A DNA stretch of 64,000 bases from positions 1 through 64,000 of the forward strand of contig JAKSYS010000011.1 in NCBI GenBank assembly GCA_022925895.1. Direction: 5' to 3'. The notes beneath the pieces are model-generated. The model searched no databases and was not told the origin of the DNA. It saw only the letters and a list, made by a program, of their open reading frames with translations. Positions 10,678-21,420 of the stretch are shown here, one piece after another. The DNA comes from Fragilaria crotonensis. Taxonomy: Eukaryota; Bacillariophyta; Fragilariophyceae; Fragilariales; Fragilariaceae. Each line of letters begins with the position of its first letter. Positions within the stretch are counted from its first letter, which is position 1. The position numbers and the translations under genes are program-made.

Positions 10678-11680
10678 TTAAGCTTTGTCAGTAAGGTCAT
10701 CATGGGCACTGTGTGATAAAAGTGTTGTCGCTGATGCCAACACCACCCTCCTACTAAATCCTCCCATGAATGACTGGTCCCACCCGATTTGATTCTGATC
10801 CAGAATAAGAGTCCTCATGGTTGGATGGTGTGCATCTGGCTCCAACACAACATTGTCCATATCAATTGCAAGGTTTTCTGCAGTCATAATGCTTGGATTT
10901 TGCAGCAAACTAAGCAACTGTGAAGCGAAATCAAAACATATCACGCACATCAGATGGAGAGCCATGATCTACATCCACTCTTTGTACAAAGGGAAGCAGT
11001 TTCTTCCCATTACAAACTGAGTTGATTAGGGCATCAACGTTTTTGGCACGCGAGAGTCCACCCACTGGGTTGTAAGAATAATTATCAGCAGATGCAGAGC
11101 GTGCCCAGTGCCCACTCCAGAACTTCACCAAAAGTGTAGTCAGGTACATTGACATGGTCCAGGATCTTGAGGAGAGAAACAGTCCATTTCTGATCGGTAG
11201 TACACATGAATGATGGGGCTTCCACATCTTCATCAAGTGCAGAATTGGTACAGGTAAGAATGTTTGGGTCATCACTTAACACGGACAAATCATCACTTTG
11301 TTGCAGTCCTCAATATCCTCACAAGAAGTGCTTTCAACAGAAGGTTGTACTGCAGAAGGTTGTCTGTGCCAACAAAATCCATGCAGGGATCATTCACCAA
11401 ATGTCACCTTAAAAGGCAGCAGGCCTTTTGTTACTTGTGCATGTGACATTCCCATCCTCATGAAGACGGCGCGGTGTGAAACAGAAGCACCATGTGTTGC
11501 TGCAAGGTGTGATTTCTTCACAATGAAATTATAGCACGCAATGTTTCTATCAATATGCTGTGTATATGCTGCTTGATTGGAAAATGGTTTCTTGTTGAAC
11601 TTCAGGCAGAAGGGGTTTTGACAGAAGAGCAGGGGTGCCTTTGAGGACAACATTTTGAAGAGGACAAGTGAAGTGAACAT
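10678..11680 (-). pseudogene. Decayed uncharacterised transposon-associated protein
   Basis: Read leftwards, the coding signal passes through several frames. First comes a C2H2-like finger (FCLKFNKKPFSNQAAYTQHI, with a Cys further on), then LLKILDHVNVPDYTF and VLEWALG, then SYNPVGGLSRAKNVDAL and KLLPFVQRVDV. Next is FDFASQLLSLLQNPSIMTAE and NLAIDMDN, and finally ILDQNQIGWDQSFMGGFS. From memory this order (finger, then a PDY..., then P-GG-R, then FDF...LL...NL) matches a large family of uncharacterised, transposon-linked proteins in diatoms and other protists. I cannot confirm that without a search. At least three frame changes make it a pseudogene. It lies just left of the hAT-like MITE and is transcribed away from the rightward gene. 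Confidence 0.55.
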
Positions 11681-11720
11681 GAGATGTCAAAAGATGACAG
11701 GGCACAGATTCACTGCACAC

Positions 11721-12145
11721 CAGTGCATGACATCGGGGTTAGCCGCAGCCGGCCGGAAACCGCGGGCCGGCCGTGATTTTGGCGGCTGCGTTTGTCCCTG
11801 TCCGGCCGGCTCCGGTCGATTCCTATCACTTTTCGGCCAATCGCGGGTAAAGGGCGGATCACCTGTCATTTTTCACGGGTACGGTGGTTGCTGACAACGT
11901 ACTGTCAGTACAGTACTGTGTACTATGTTTGTACTATGTACTGTACTTCCTAACGACTGCGGCCGGGTCCGGGTACGGGCAGGGACAGTCCGGCTGCGGC
12001 CCTGTGCGGGCAGGGACTGTCGGACTGCAGACGGGTACGGCCAGGCTCACATATTGGCATACGGCCGGATGCGGCCAAAAGCCTCTGCAAAAAATCGGCC
12101 GGCTGCGGCTTCGGGTACCGTTTTTATCTCAGATGTCATGCACTG
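11721..12145. mobile_element. GC-rich hAT-like MITE (425 bp)
   Basis: Perfect 14-bp terminal inverted repeats CAGTGCATGACATC at 11721-11734 and 12132-12145 are flanked by an exact 8-bp duplication CTGCACAC (11713-11720, 12146-12153). An 8-bp target duplication and ends starting CAG(T/G)G are hallmarks of hAT elements. The interior has no coding capacity. It is strongly GC-rich and full of GGCCGG and GGGCAGGGAC words, in sharp contrast with its AT-richer surroundings. A second pair of inner inverted repeats (GCCGCAGCCGGCCG) lies just inside the ends. Confidence 0.88.
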
Positions 12146-12321
12146 CTGCACACCAGCACAGAATTTTGGGAAAGCATGCATTCAAATTGTACATGTACTT
12201 TTGGTACATTTTTGGTGTATGTAAAAAAATGAAGGGGGGTGTGGTATGAATTCAAAATTCAAAACCTCTGCATGAATGTGTAGAACCTACCTACGAACTT
12301 GGTACTTGGTACAAAATTCAA
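12146..12321. other. Spacer between MITE and rightward gene
   Basis: Short AT-rich spacer with no gene. It includes the right copy of the 8-bp target duplication and probably the promoter of the rightward gene. Confidence 0.4.
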
Positions 12322-13932
12322 ATGGTCGCAAAATACTATCCCACAAAAAGGATTTCCAGTGTTCAAAATTTGGTGCACCATCAAAAGTTTTTCCAACAAC
12401 AAGCAAGCACAAATACGACCATGGCATCAATGCCACAGGAAACAGCAGCAGGCATCACTGCCTTAAAGCCCAGCTCTAGGAAACAAAGGAGAGAGTTCAT
12501 AAAAGGCGTGGAACGAGTGACCACAGATCCCAATGATCTGATTCAAAGTGACAACAAGGAGGAGGAGGAGTTGGTGCCACGGAAAATGGATGCAAAACAA
12601 GGATGGAACCATGCATACGGAAATCCACCATCCCTACCTTTAACTATTGGAAGCATGCATACGGGAAATCCACCATCCCTACCTTCAACTATTAAAGTCA
12701 TGGAATCAAGTGACAGCCAACTAACATCATCGGTTCCAGGGCTAAGCAGCTTAATGGACATGAGCATGACGGAAATCTCAGAAGAGAATCAAATCAGTAT
12801 GATCAAGACTTGCATGAAAAAACACGTGTTCTCTATTTGGAAGTTCTATCAAAAAGACTATCATTCTCATTTCAGTGAAGATGAGAAAACACTTTGTGGC
12901 TTTATCATGAAGTACACAAACATTCGAGGAACCGAAAACTGGTGGCTTGGGATGCGGAGAATAGTTGTAAAAACACACACTGATCTTGAACAATGCAATA
13001 AAAACATGCAAATGAAATTCAAAGGTGAGGATTTGAAGTGGGTGTACTTTGCCAAGTCCCGAGCATACTCACACCCACTTGCTGTCAACATCAAACACCT
13101 TGCATTCAGAGGGATTCACTTCCCATTTAGGAACATATGGACACAGCCTGTACAGTGGATGCAAGGATGAAACCAGTTACCTCCTCAAGATGAGGGATAA
13201 CATCTGCTACAATGCCCAAATCATAGACACTTACTCGGCAGCAGCAAGTGGAATAACATTATCAACAACATGGAGAACCACTGTGCAACAACTGACAGGA
13301 AAGTATGGAGCAAGAAAATCCTGTCCATAAGTAATGAAGCATTCATTTTGCTGTGCCTGATCAACTATGGGAAGAGGTGGTTTGCCAAATTAGTAAAGAC
13401 AGAGAAAATGGTAAGTTTATCCGAGTGGTTTGTCACAGAACAAACAACAAGGAACTAACTGACTTGCTTTGTTATCACTTGTTGGAAACAGCAAATCGGT
13501 ACATGGACAGATGAGGACAACAAAACCTACCCGTAAGTTACACTATGATAAGTGAAATGAAAAACCACATCCTAAATTCTGACCAATCTTTTCTCATGTT
13601 CCGCAGCCACCACTTTACACATTCTCCAGGAACAAGGGTGCTCATGATAATGGGGAGGCTGTGATTGGTCACAGGCTGGAATGAGGAAATACGATGAATT
13701 ATACATGGCCATCAAGAATGATAGAAAGAAATCAGCCCAAACATTCAACCAGGAACTACTAAAAATGTTTCTGTCGAGAAGGAAAAAGGAGTCTGGCCAG
13801 GGGTCAGGAAACAATTTGATGACAAGGGTAAGAAATGCCCACACTGCATGGATGTATTTGACGACAACTCTGATGAGGAGGATGATAACTACTCCAGGCA
13901 TCTTGCTTCTGAACTTGTCTACAGTGAAGTGA
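12322..13932 (+). pseudogene. Uncharacterised gene of the 6.9-kb element (multi-exon or decayed)
   Basis: The first frame (12322-13170) gives 282 residues; a start at 12421 (MASMPQE) is more plausible than 12322. It contains a basic patch (SRKQRREFIKGVERV), an in-frame duplication of GNPPSLP-TI near 12610-12700, and a segment with IKTCMKKHVFSIWKFYQ and MKYTNIRGTENWW. Coding signal continues in other frames: MRDNICYNAQII, then WSKKILSISNEAFILLCLIN, then after 13600 a WSQAGMRKYDELYMAI motif. GTAAGT-like donors occur near 13411 and 13533, so some of the frame changes may be introns. The W-x-x-x-G-(M/I)-x-(R/K)-(Y/F) motif is one I associate with uncharacterised diatom proteins. The function is unknown. 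Confidence 0.5.
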
Positions 13933-14500
13933 AAGTGGAGGCAGTTTAGAATTGATCAGACACTTAGTATGAATAGAAGAATGCTTCATCAAAGCCACAC
14001 GAATAGGCACATTAACACTAATATCCAACAAAAGTTAAAATGCGTGACATGTATGTCAATTATATGAACAATGTCAGCTCAGAACTACTGTGGTGATTAC
14101 TTCATACACACTACACAGCAAACTTCTTCTTTTCGGATGTCAAATTCAGGAATTGAAATTCATGATCACAAATGAAGAAGTGGTATAGTTCAGATATTTT
14201 GAGTCCCAAAGCTCAGGAATTCCACTTGGAAGCTAGTTAAAATGAGTCATTGAATTTCAGGATTTGAAATTTTGGAGCTCAGGAATACAAAGTATGAGAT
14301 CCTATGCAAGAGATGAAAAATTCAGGAAAAATAAATTTCCGAGTTCAGGAAATACGAGGAAACCCACTTCATACACATGATGTACAAGCTCTTTAGTCCT
14401 AAGTTTTTACCTGTATTTTAGGTAAACATTATGAGCAAAAAAATATCATATCAAAGATGATTGGTTTTTCATATCCAAGAGCCGACTTGGTTTTGGCACC
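13933..14500. repeat. Right subterminal region of the 6.9-kb element
   Basis: Non-coding. It carries repeats of CTCAGGAATT / TTCAGGATTTGAAATT at about 14145-14355, matching inverted words near the left end, and then the right terminal inverted repeat ending at 14502. Confidence 0.65.
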
Positions 14501-14504
14501 CTTA

Positions 14505-16178
14505 GATGTGATGTGTTGGCTCCAGGAGGAAATGGTGTTGCGACACAAAACATTTCACCTCTCGAATTTTTTTTGTTGATGTTTCCTCCCAAGCAGCTGA
14601 CTGACATGGTCCGCTGGACAAATATCCAGCTTCAGAAATCATCAATGAAAGAGACAACGCCCAGTGAGGTCCTCAAATTCTTTGGGATCCTAATCCTAAC
14701 AACAACATTTGAGTTCACGACAAGAGCATCCTTGTGGAATACGACGGCATGGTCCAAGTATCGACCGGCACCTCAGTTCGGGTTGACCGGGATGTCAAAG
14801 AACAGGTTTGAAGACCTGTTTAGTTGCATGAGGTGGAGTTTTCAACCGGCTGTTCCTACTTTTGAAGGGGAAGAAGAATCATCCGAACGATTTAGGTGGA
14901 AGCTTGTTGATGATTTCGTTAAAAATTTTAACGAGCATCGAGCCAACTACTTCAATCCATCTGAGATGATCTGTGTGGATGAAAGTATGAGTCGCTGGTA
15001 CGGACAGGGAGGCCATTGGATCAACCATGGCCTCCCTCAATATGTTGCAATCGACAGGAAGCCTGAGAATGGCTGTGAGATCCAGAATGCAGCGTGTGGT
15101 ATGAGCGGAGTCATGCTGCGACTCAAACTTGTTAAAGGCACTGATCTGCCGGGTTCGAAGAAGAGCAGTTTGGAAACAACGATGATAGCTTGCTTCATGG
15201 CACAAATGTGCTGAAGCATGTCGTCACCTGGTTTGGATCAAATCGGGTTGTGTGTGCCGATTCGTATTTTGCTTCTGTTGGAGCTGCGAAGGAACTGTTC
15301 CGTAATGGCCTCCGTTTCATTGGAGTGGTGAAGACCGCAACACGTGGTTACCCCAAATCGTTCCTAACAAGCGTCGAGCTTCAGAACCGCGGAGATTTTG
15401 TTGCCCTTCGGTCAAATGCAACAGAAAATAGTCCAGAACTTGGGGCAATGGTGTGGATGGATAGGGAGCGCCGGTATTTCATTTCGACTGCGGGCAGTTT
15501 TGAATGGGGGACTCCGTATCAACGATGCCGCTGGAGGCAAGTTGACCCGGCACCAAATGCAGCTCCGCAACAAGTGATGTTCACGATTCCCCAGCCAAAG
15601 ATTGCTGAAATGTATTATACAACTTGTGGAGCAATTGACAGGCATAATAGACTTCGTCAAGATGACCTTCGCATCGAGAAGAAGATCGAAACAAAGGATT
15701 GGTCTCGGCGTGAACTTGTCAATTTTTCGATGATTGTTGTGGACACCTGGTTGGTGTTTAATGCGATGAGGAACACACCAACTGTTCAACTAAATCAAAA
15801 GAGTTCTATTCTGTCTTGGCAGAAGAGTTGATCGACAATTCCTATGGTAGCAGAGGCTGCCCCTCAAGTCAACCCCGATCTTCACCAAATGCGGCGTCTT
15901 TTGTCCAGGATGCATGTATGAGAGCATTGGAAAGTGGAGGACCACGTGCCGGTGTTCTGACACACTTGACACCTGTCAAGCGACTCAAAAATAGCAAGGG
16001 TGAGAGGACTAGTTTTAGATATCAAGGAAGGTGTAAGGAGTGCCAGAAGAAGACCACTTGGCAATGCTCAGACTGCGGCGATGGTGGAAAAACTGTCTAC
16101 CTTTGCGCCACAAAAAATGGAAAACGATGCTTCTTGGACCATCTGGCTCGCAATCATATGCACCTTAGTGAGTTATGA
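14505..16178 (+). pseudogene. piggyBac transposase, 3' part
   Basis: This part encodes the catalytic DDE_Tnp_1_7 core and the C-terminal zinc-binding tail. The core opens with PLEFFLLMFPPKQLTDMVRW. The first catalytic Asp is in MICVDESMSRW, the second in VVCADSYFAS and the third in GAIDRHNRL, the usual piggyBac order. The tail has CKECQKKTTWQCSDC and a later CATKNGKRCFLDH, a cysteine-rich RING-like finger. Two one-base frameshifts are needed to read it: one at about 15145-15155 and one at about 15791-15801, in an A-rich run (AAATCAAAA). The homopolymer context means the second could be a sequencing error. Confidence 0.88.
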
Positions 16179-16378
16179 GCATAATTTGAGTAGTTGAACA
16201 GTGCATTCATTAGTGTCAACATGTTCATATTGACCGTCATGGTCGACACCATTTTGGAGTAGATGGCAGTATTTTTTCTACTCACGATCGCAAAAACATG
16301 ATGGGGTTAATTAAGGCACACGACGGGGTTAATTAAGGCACATGGACCAGGTGGGTAGACACTAGTAGTATATCGTAT

Positions 16379-16691
16379 GCATCTTATGCATACGGTGACG
16401 AAACCTTGGCTTCGTTCCAGCATACACGTACTAGTACTATCACGTGGGGTGCCACCTCACTTTTTCTTTTTTTCAATGCTTTTTATCGGCGCACGTATTT
16501 CTACACGTTTCTTTCTCTCTCTACTCTACAACCATTCGTCCCCTTCTCAACTTGCCTCCTGTTTCCTGTTTGCTGTTTCCAGTCCCCGGTCATCAGGTAT
16601 CATACATCATACCTGATAGCTGATAGCTGGTATCCTAGTTGGTTCTAGTAGCAGATATCATAGCATAGCCTGGTTGAAATTGATCAAAAAG
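16379..16691. promoter_or_regulatory. Upstream region shared by the two desaturase copies
   Basis: It matches 51330-51644 upstream of desaturase copy 2, starting at GCATACGGTGACGAAACC, and contains a T/C-rich tract and several TATCATAC words before the ATG. It presumably holds the promoter and 5' UTR; no individual element was identified. Confidence 0.45.
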
Positions 16692-18187
16692 ATGGCTCCC
16701 GACGCTGAGCAGGTGCGACAGAACAGGAATGCCGCTGGTAGAACATTGGCGGAGGAGGAGGATATACCGGTAGTTGAACTGGAACAAACACAGACAGAGC
16801 TGTCAGTTTTCAAAGACGCCAATGACTTGACTGGAAATTTGATTGCGATTGATGGTATTGTCTTTACCCTCGATCATTTCAATCATCCAGGAGGAGAACA
16901 AATCAAGCTATTCGGAGGGAACGATGTTACAGTTCAGTACAAGATGATACATCCTCATCATACATCCAAACACCTCAACAAGTTGAAGATTGTTGGAAAA
17001 TTGGCGAAATCGGATAATGAATATCAGTTTGATACTCCTTTGAACGAGAACTCAAACAAGAAGTCTTTAAAATTGTGAAACGAGGACAAGAATTTGGAAC
17101 CATTGGCTACATGGCACGCGCCACCTTCTACATTGCACTCTACCTCACATGTCTCTATTACTGGATCACACAAGAGTCAACCTTGACATTGGCGGCCATC
17201 TTTGGGATTGCACATGCTCTAATTGGCTTGAATGTGCAACATGATGCCAACCATGGTGCAGCATCACGAAATCCATTCATCAATGATCTTTTAGGCTTTG
17301 GTGTTGACCTTATTGGTGGTTCCAAGTGGTTATGGATGGAGCAGCACTGGACCCATCATGCGTAAGTATTTCACTGGACCTGGAGTACTGCCTGGTACTG
17401 TACGAAGCACAAAATACTCAACCGCTACGACTCGTTCTAACATGTCTCTAGCTTTACAAACCACAAGGACAAGGATCCTGATGCCATTAGCGCCGAGCCC
17501 ATGATCATCCTCAATGATTACCCAGTTGGACATCCGAAGCGACGTTGGTATCATAATTTCCAACTACTTTGGACGTTGCCACTCCTTGGTTTGTATTGGG
17601 TTTCGATTGTTTTCAGTACCGATGTTGTGCACCTCAAGCACCCAGGCGCACTATCCGTTGGAGTGAATCTCGACAATGACTTTATTCGCAATCGGCGCGT
17701 ATATGCCATGCTGAGCCGTCTGATTTATGTCCTAGCAGTCTTTGTCCCACCCTTCTACCACCGCGGCATGACGTGGACGCCACTCGTGCACCTCATGGCA
17801 ATGGGATTTATCGGTAGTCTCCTTCTATCGACACTCTTTATCATCTCACACAACTTTGATGCGGTCGAACGAGACCCGACGGCCGAGGCACGACGAAACG
17901 GCACCAAAGTATGCTGGTATAAGAGTCAAGTGGAAACATCCAGCACGTACGGAGGGTTCGTGTCCGGTTGCTTGACGGGAGGGCTCAACTTTCAAATTGA
18001 GCACCATCTGTTTCCCCGAATGTCGTCGGCCTGGTATCCCTACATTGCTCCCAAGGTTAGAGAGGTTTGTAAGAAACACGGCGTCAAGTATGCTTACTAT
18101 CCATGGCTATGGCAGAACCTCTTCGCGACGGCGCAGCATATACATGCTGCAGGAACAGGATCGCTTACTGGAAACAAAAAGGACTGA
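16692..18187 (+). pseudogene. Front-end delta-5-type fatty acid desaturase, copy 1 (frameshifted)
   Basis: Two exons (16692-17361 and 17452-18187) are separated by a 90-bp GT-AG intron, as in copy 2. The protein would be 468 residues with a cytochrome b5 HPGG motif at 65-68 and His boxes HDANH, HWTHH and QIEHH. One base is missing relative to copy 2 in a C-run at about 17036-17038 (GATACTCCTTTG against GATACTCCCTTTG). This ends the frame shortly after the cytochrome b5 domain. Either this copy is dead or the run was miscalled. Exon 2 is almost identical to copy 2, whereas exon 1 and the intron differ more. Confidence 0.9.
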
Positions 18188-18240
18188 ATGAAATATCTCC
18201 GAGACTATAGTCAGGTTAAAGCCAGATGAGAATTAAATTG

Positions 18241-18758
18241 CTAGCTTCTTGCCACTCGTAGAACAACTTCCACCAAGGCGACCGAAGAGCCTTCTGACAG
18301 TGCCTGGATCCCGTCAGTATCGTTGCCCAGAACAGGTAACGTCGCTTGGATTTTCATATCACTACTCCTCCAAGCACGAGGCCGAGATTGTTTCGCAAAC
18401 TCGGAAACGAAAACAAGAGGCCGTACGATAGAGTTTTCGATCGGAACTTCAATGGCATATCGTATTTCTCCGCGCATGAAACTCTCCCATGATGGTATCG
18501 CTTTCTTCTCCAATAGACTCGACTTGTCGTCGACGCACTCGCTTCGTAGAACAGTCGCTGTGATTGACCAGGGTCCAACGTTCACCTCTTCGCCATATTG
18601 TACACTTTCACCCACGACATGAAACTGCTGCGCCTTTTGAAAGGGAAAACTGTCTGGGAAAAGTACAAACACCCGCCCATCGTTTCGAAGAAAGACGGCA
18701 TAGTCGCGACGACACTGCAGCCACCCTTCTTTCAGTGTCGCACATTGCACCCGTTCCA
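18241..18758 (-). pseudogene. DUF924-TilS fusion, copy 1, 3' part
   Basis: This is the last 170 or so codons of the fusion gene, convergent with the desaturase with only 53 bp between the two stop codons. It matches the C-terminal region of copy 2 (from RVQCATLKEGW to VVLRVARS). It is cut from the rest of the gene by a Copia element inserted at 18759. Without the upstream part it has no P-loop and should not be functional alone. Confidence 0.92.
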
Positions 18759-19165
18759 GTTGAATACTATTAACTGTCAACCTCGGAGCTACTAACCATG
18801 TGTACTGTGCCCCTGTCCGTCCTTTAACCTGGGAACTATCATTTGTTCTGAAATGGATTGAACGCACCTACTGCAACTATCTCGCCTTCCTGATTGGTTC
18901 ACTGAGTGACACTCCAGTTACCTTGACACTATTGTCTACGAGCATCAACCCTACAGTTGATGCGTATGTATGTATGATATTGCATATTGGAGCACGAGAC
19001 GGCCTCGTCCTCAGGCGAGGATGCAGTTTCTCAGATCCTCACAATTTCGATAACTTCTTTCTAACTTTATCATCGGATTTCTATTCCCCATTAACAAACT
19101 AGTCGTTGTTACTCTCTTGGTAAGAGACAACGAGTAATACCTTCATTGTTGTTATACAACGAGTG
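18759..19165 (+). repeat. 5' LTR of Copia 1
   Basis: 407 bp, beginning GTTGAATACTATT and ending ACAACGAGTG. It differs from the 3' LTR by one short indel and about one substitution. Confidence 0.92.
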
Positions 19166-19278
19166 GTTATGAGCCCAAACGTATCAGTGTTATAGATCAA
19201 AGAAACGAAACGAGTATTTACTCTTTGAAGTATTATCTTCTCTCCTCATCAGCATAAACTTTCCCTTCCGCTGCAGAA

Positions 19279-21420
19279 ATGTCCTCTGAAAGCATCGCAG
19301 CGCCGGCTGGTATTCCCTCACCAAAGCGTGGAGGTACCCACCCTATCTATGGCACTTTCCTAGGTGGAGCCAAGTTGGATGACAGCTATCACTCTGTGAT
19401 TACGAAAGGTACAAGCCTTTTTCGTTTCTCTACGCAGCGCCGTCACGAGAAGACTCTCGCTAGGATCGAGGACAACCTCCGTGCAGCTCGCGACTCTATT
19501 ACTACCATCAAGTTCAACGGCCGTCTTGAAGCACCCGAAGGAAATCTCACTGAGATTGGCAAAGAGCGTTTTGTTCAGCTCCTCAGACGAAGTGTTATTG
19601 AACATGGTCAACAGACCTTTTACCATATCCGTGATATGGATGGCAAGGTTGTAGACCTCTTTGACAACTCCCATCGTTTCAAGCTACAGACGGTGATCGA
19701 TGAACATGTCCGTCGCTCCGAAGAAGAGGGTGCAGAGTATGAACTCTATGACCAATTCGAGCGCGACGAAGTTGAACTCTCTCGCATGGTTGTTGATTCC
19801 CTCTTGACGGAATCTTTCCTCGAGAAACTTGTTGTCCGTTATGGACATCGCGAGGATTTTGAGTCCTTGCCAGGATCCTGCGTATTCATGATGGCTTTGG
19901 AGGCATGCAATGCTTCCGTTGCACATGATGTCGAGGGTGCTAGGCAAAAGTTGGAAGTCATGTCGTTGGATTCCTATCCAGGTGAAAATGTCACTGACTT
20001 TGCAGCAGACGCACAGAAGCTCCTCAAGATCATGCAAGGAGATTACGCAATGCCGATTCACACCGGATCGAACATTTTGAAGAAACTCACCAGGACGTCA
20101 AGCGAATTCTTCAATCGTAAAATCTTCACCCTACTCGACAGCGTGAAAACAATGGAACAAGACTACAAGCTCGCAGATCCCCGCACTTTGATGTCCGATC
20201 CACTGTACTCTAAACTCGGCCCCTTGGGCCTGATTGCAAATCTCCAAGCCGCACATGGTGCTTTACTCACAGAACACGATTGGCCCGCTCTTTCTGCTAC
20301 TCTTCCACAAAGCAACAACTCTAGTGTTTCGTCGGCGTCCTCCTCGAACACACCCAGTTCCACGACATCTCGTTCTTCGGGAACCTCTCGCATGCGTTGT
20401 TTCCGCTGCCGCGGCAATCATCACGTCCGCGATTGCCCTGAACCAGCTCCATCCGCTGGCACGAACTCTGATGGTACCCCTCGCGCAAGTGACCGTCCAT
20501 TGGCTGACTGGAAGTACATCCGCCCAGCGGACTTAACCGCTCCGTATGTGGACAATCGTGGTCGCTCCTGGAAGTTTTGTACGCACTGTCGTTGCCGTGC
20601 CACTCAGCGCATGGGACACTATCAACTCAGTCACTTCGATAACGAACATCGTGGTCCTGACCCTGGACCTCCCGCTCCCACGGCTGCAACCCCAGCCTCT
20701 TCAAACCCTTCGGTCCTGCCTACGGCACCCTCTGGGAATCATACGCAAGTCTTGAATCCGTCTGTCATTCCTCCTGGTCCTCCCGAGATCACTCTCCCTC
20801 CTTCCTTCCTTGCGGATGACGATCCGGATGCCATTGAATTTCAAGGCATGTGGTGTGTTCCCGTTGTTGGCCATGATGCGGCAGCCGTCACCATCACTGC
20901 CATCTCACTTGTGAGGGAGGAGAATGTCATCGCTGTTCCATCGACTTCAATTTCAACAAGTGATACAGCACCTCTGCTTTGGTTTGACTGTGACGTGATC
21001 ACGGCTGACTTTGACAATGATCTTCTTTTCTTCGACGCGGTCTCTGACAGTGACCTCTTCTTTGACGCGGTTTCTCCTCCCGTCGACCACTCCCTTCTCA
21101 GTATGCGTCCGGCGCTAATTCCCGTCCGCTCCTGGTTTCTCCAGTGCTGTTTTCTACTGTTTTGCCCTCTTCTGGGATACTCTGACTTACTTTGTGTCGG
21201 CTCCTCAAATGCCCAAACCTCTTCGTCGTATTCGCCGATCCTCTCGAACCGTTACCTTGCGTGGTTTTCCAGCTACTTGGGTCATAATGAGCGCTGTGAT
21301 GATTTACGCCTCTTCTTATCAAGGATTTCCCCCCAGCTTCCCAGCGTTGACCATTACACAAATGTCCACCTATGTTGTTCAAGAAAGCATTTCAACACTA
21401 ACTCGTATTCGTGCCCTTGA
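19279..21420 (+). mobile_element. Copia 1 gag region
   Basis: Capsid-like polyprotein with a CCHC zinc knuckle (CFRCRGNHHVRDC) in its middle third and a Pro/Ser-rich tail. Its end overlaps the start of pol in another frame, an arrangement known in Copia relatives that express pol separately or by frameshifting. Confidence 0.88.

Larger units (their letters stand above)
7635..14502. mobile_element. 6.9-kb DNA transposon of unknown family (TA target)
   Basis: The ends are inverted repeats of about 20 bp starting AGGGTGCCAAAAC, with one mismatch. They are flanked by TA on both sides (7633-7634, 14503-14504). Precise removal, leaving one TA, restores the piggyBac reading frame, which fixes the boundaries. 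Both ends also carry subterminal repeats of a TCAGGATT/CTCAGGAATT word. Inside are a leftward decayed gene (10678-11680), a rightward gene (12322-13932), a GC-rich MITE and low-complexity DNA. A TA duplication is typical of Tc1/mariner, but I recognise no Tc1/mariner transposase and the size is large for that group. Confidence 0.8.
6743..16306 (+). mobile_element. piggyBac DNA transposon, interrupted
   Basis: The left end reads TTAA then CCCCGTTTTTGC. The right end reads, inverted, TTAA then CCCCATCATGTTTTTGC. The element is therefore flanked by TTAA duplications (6739-6742, 16307-16310) and has short imperfect terminal inverted repeats, both typical of piggyBac. Without the nested 6.9-kb element it is about 2.7 kb, the usual size. 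It encodes a transposase with DDE_Tnp_1_7 features, split by the insertion and by two frameshifts, so this copy cannot make its own transposase as read. Confidence 0.85.
6666..16370. mobile_element. Small inverted-repeat element hosting the piggyBac
   Basis: A perfect 23-bp inverted repeat (6666-6688 and 16348-16370, beginning TACTACTAGTGTCTACCCAC on the left) bounds the whole nest. Removing the piggyBac at 6743-16306 leaves only about 140 bp between these ends, so the outer element is MITE-sized. Copy 2 (about 51270-51340) shows related flanking DNA without the insert. The flanks themselves contain TACT/AGTA words, so the exact ends and target duplication are uncertain. Confidence 0.6.

Noticed and set aside
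7635-14502. Assigning the 6.9-kb element to Tc1/mariner on the TA duplication alone
   Set aside because: No D-D-E/D mariner transposase is visible and the size and subterminal repeats are atypical; left as unknown family.
18800-19102. 100-codon frame repeated at 25656-25904
   Set aside because: It lies wholly within the Copia 1 LTRs, which explains the repetition.
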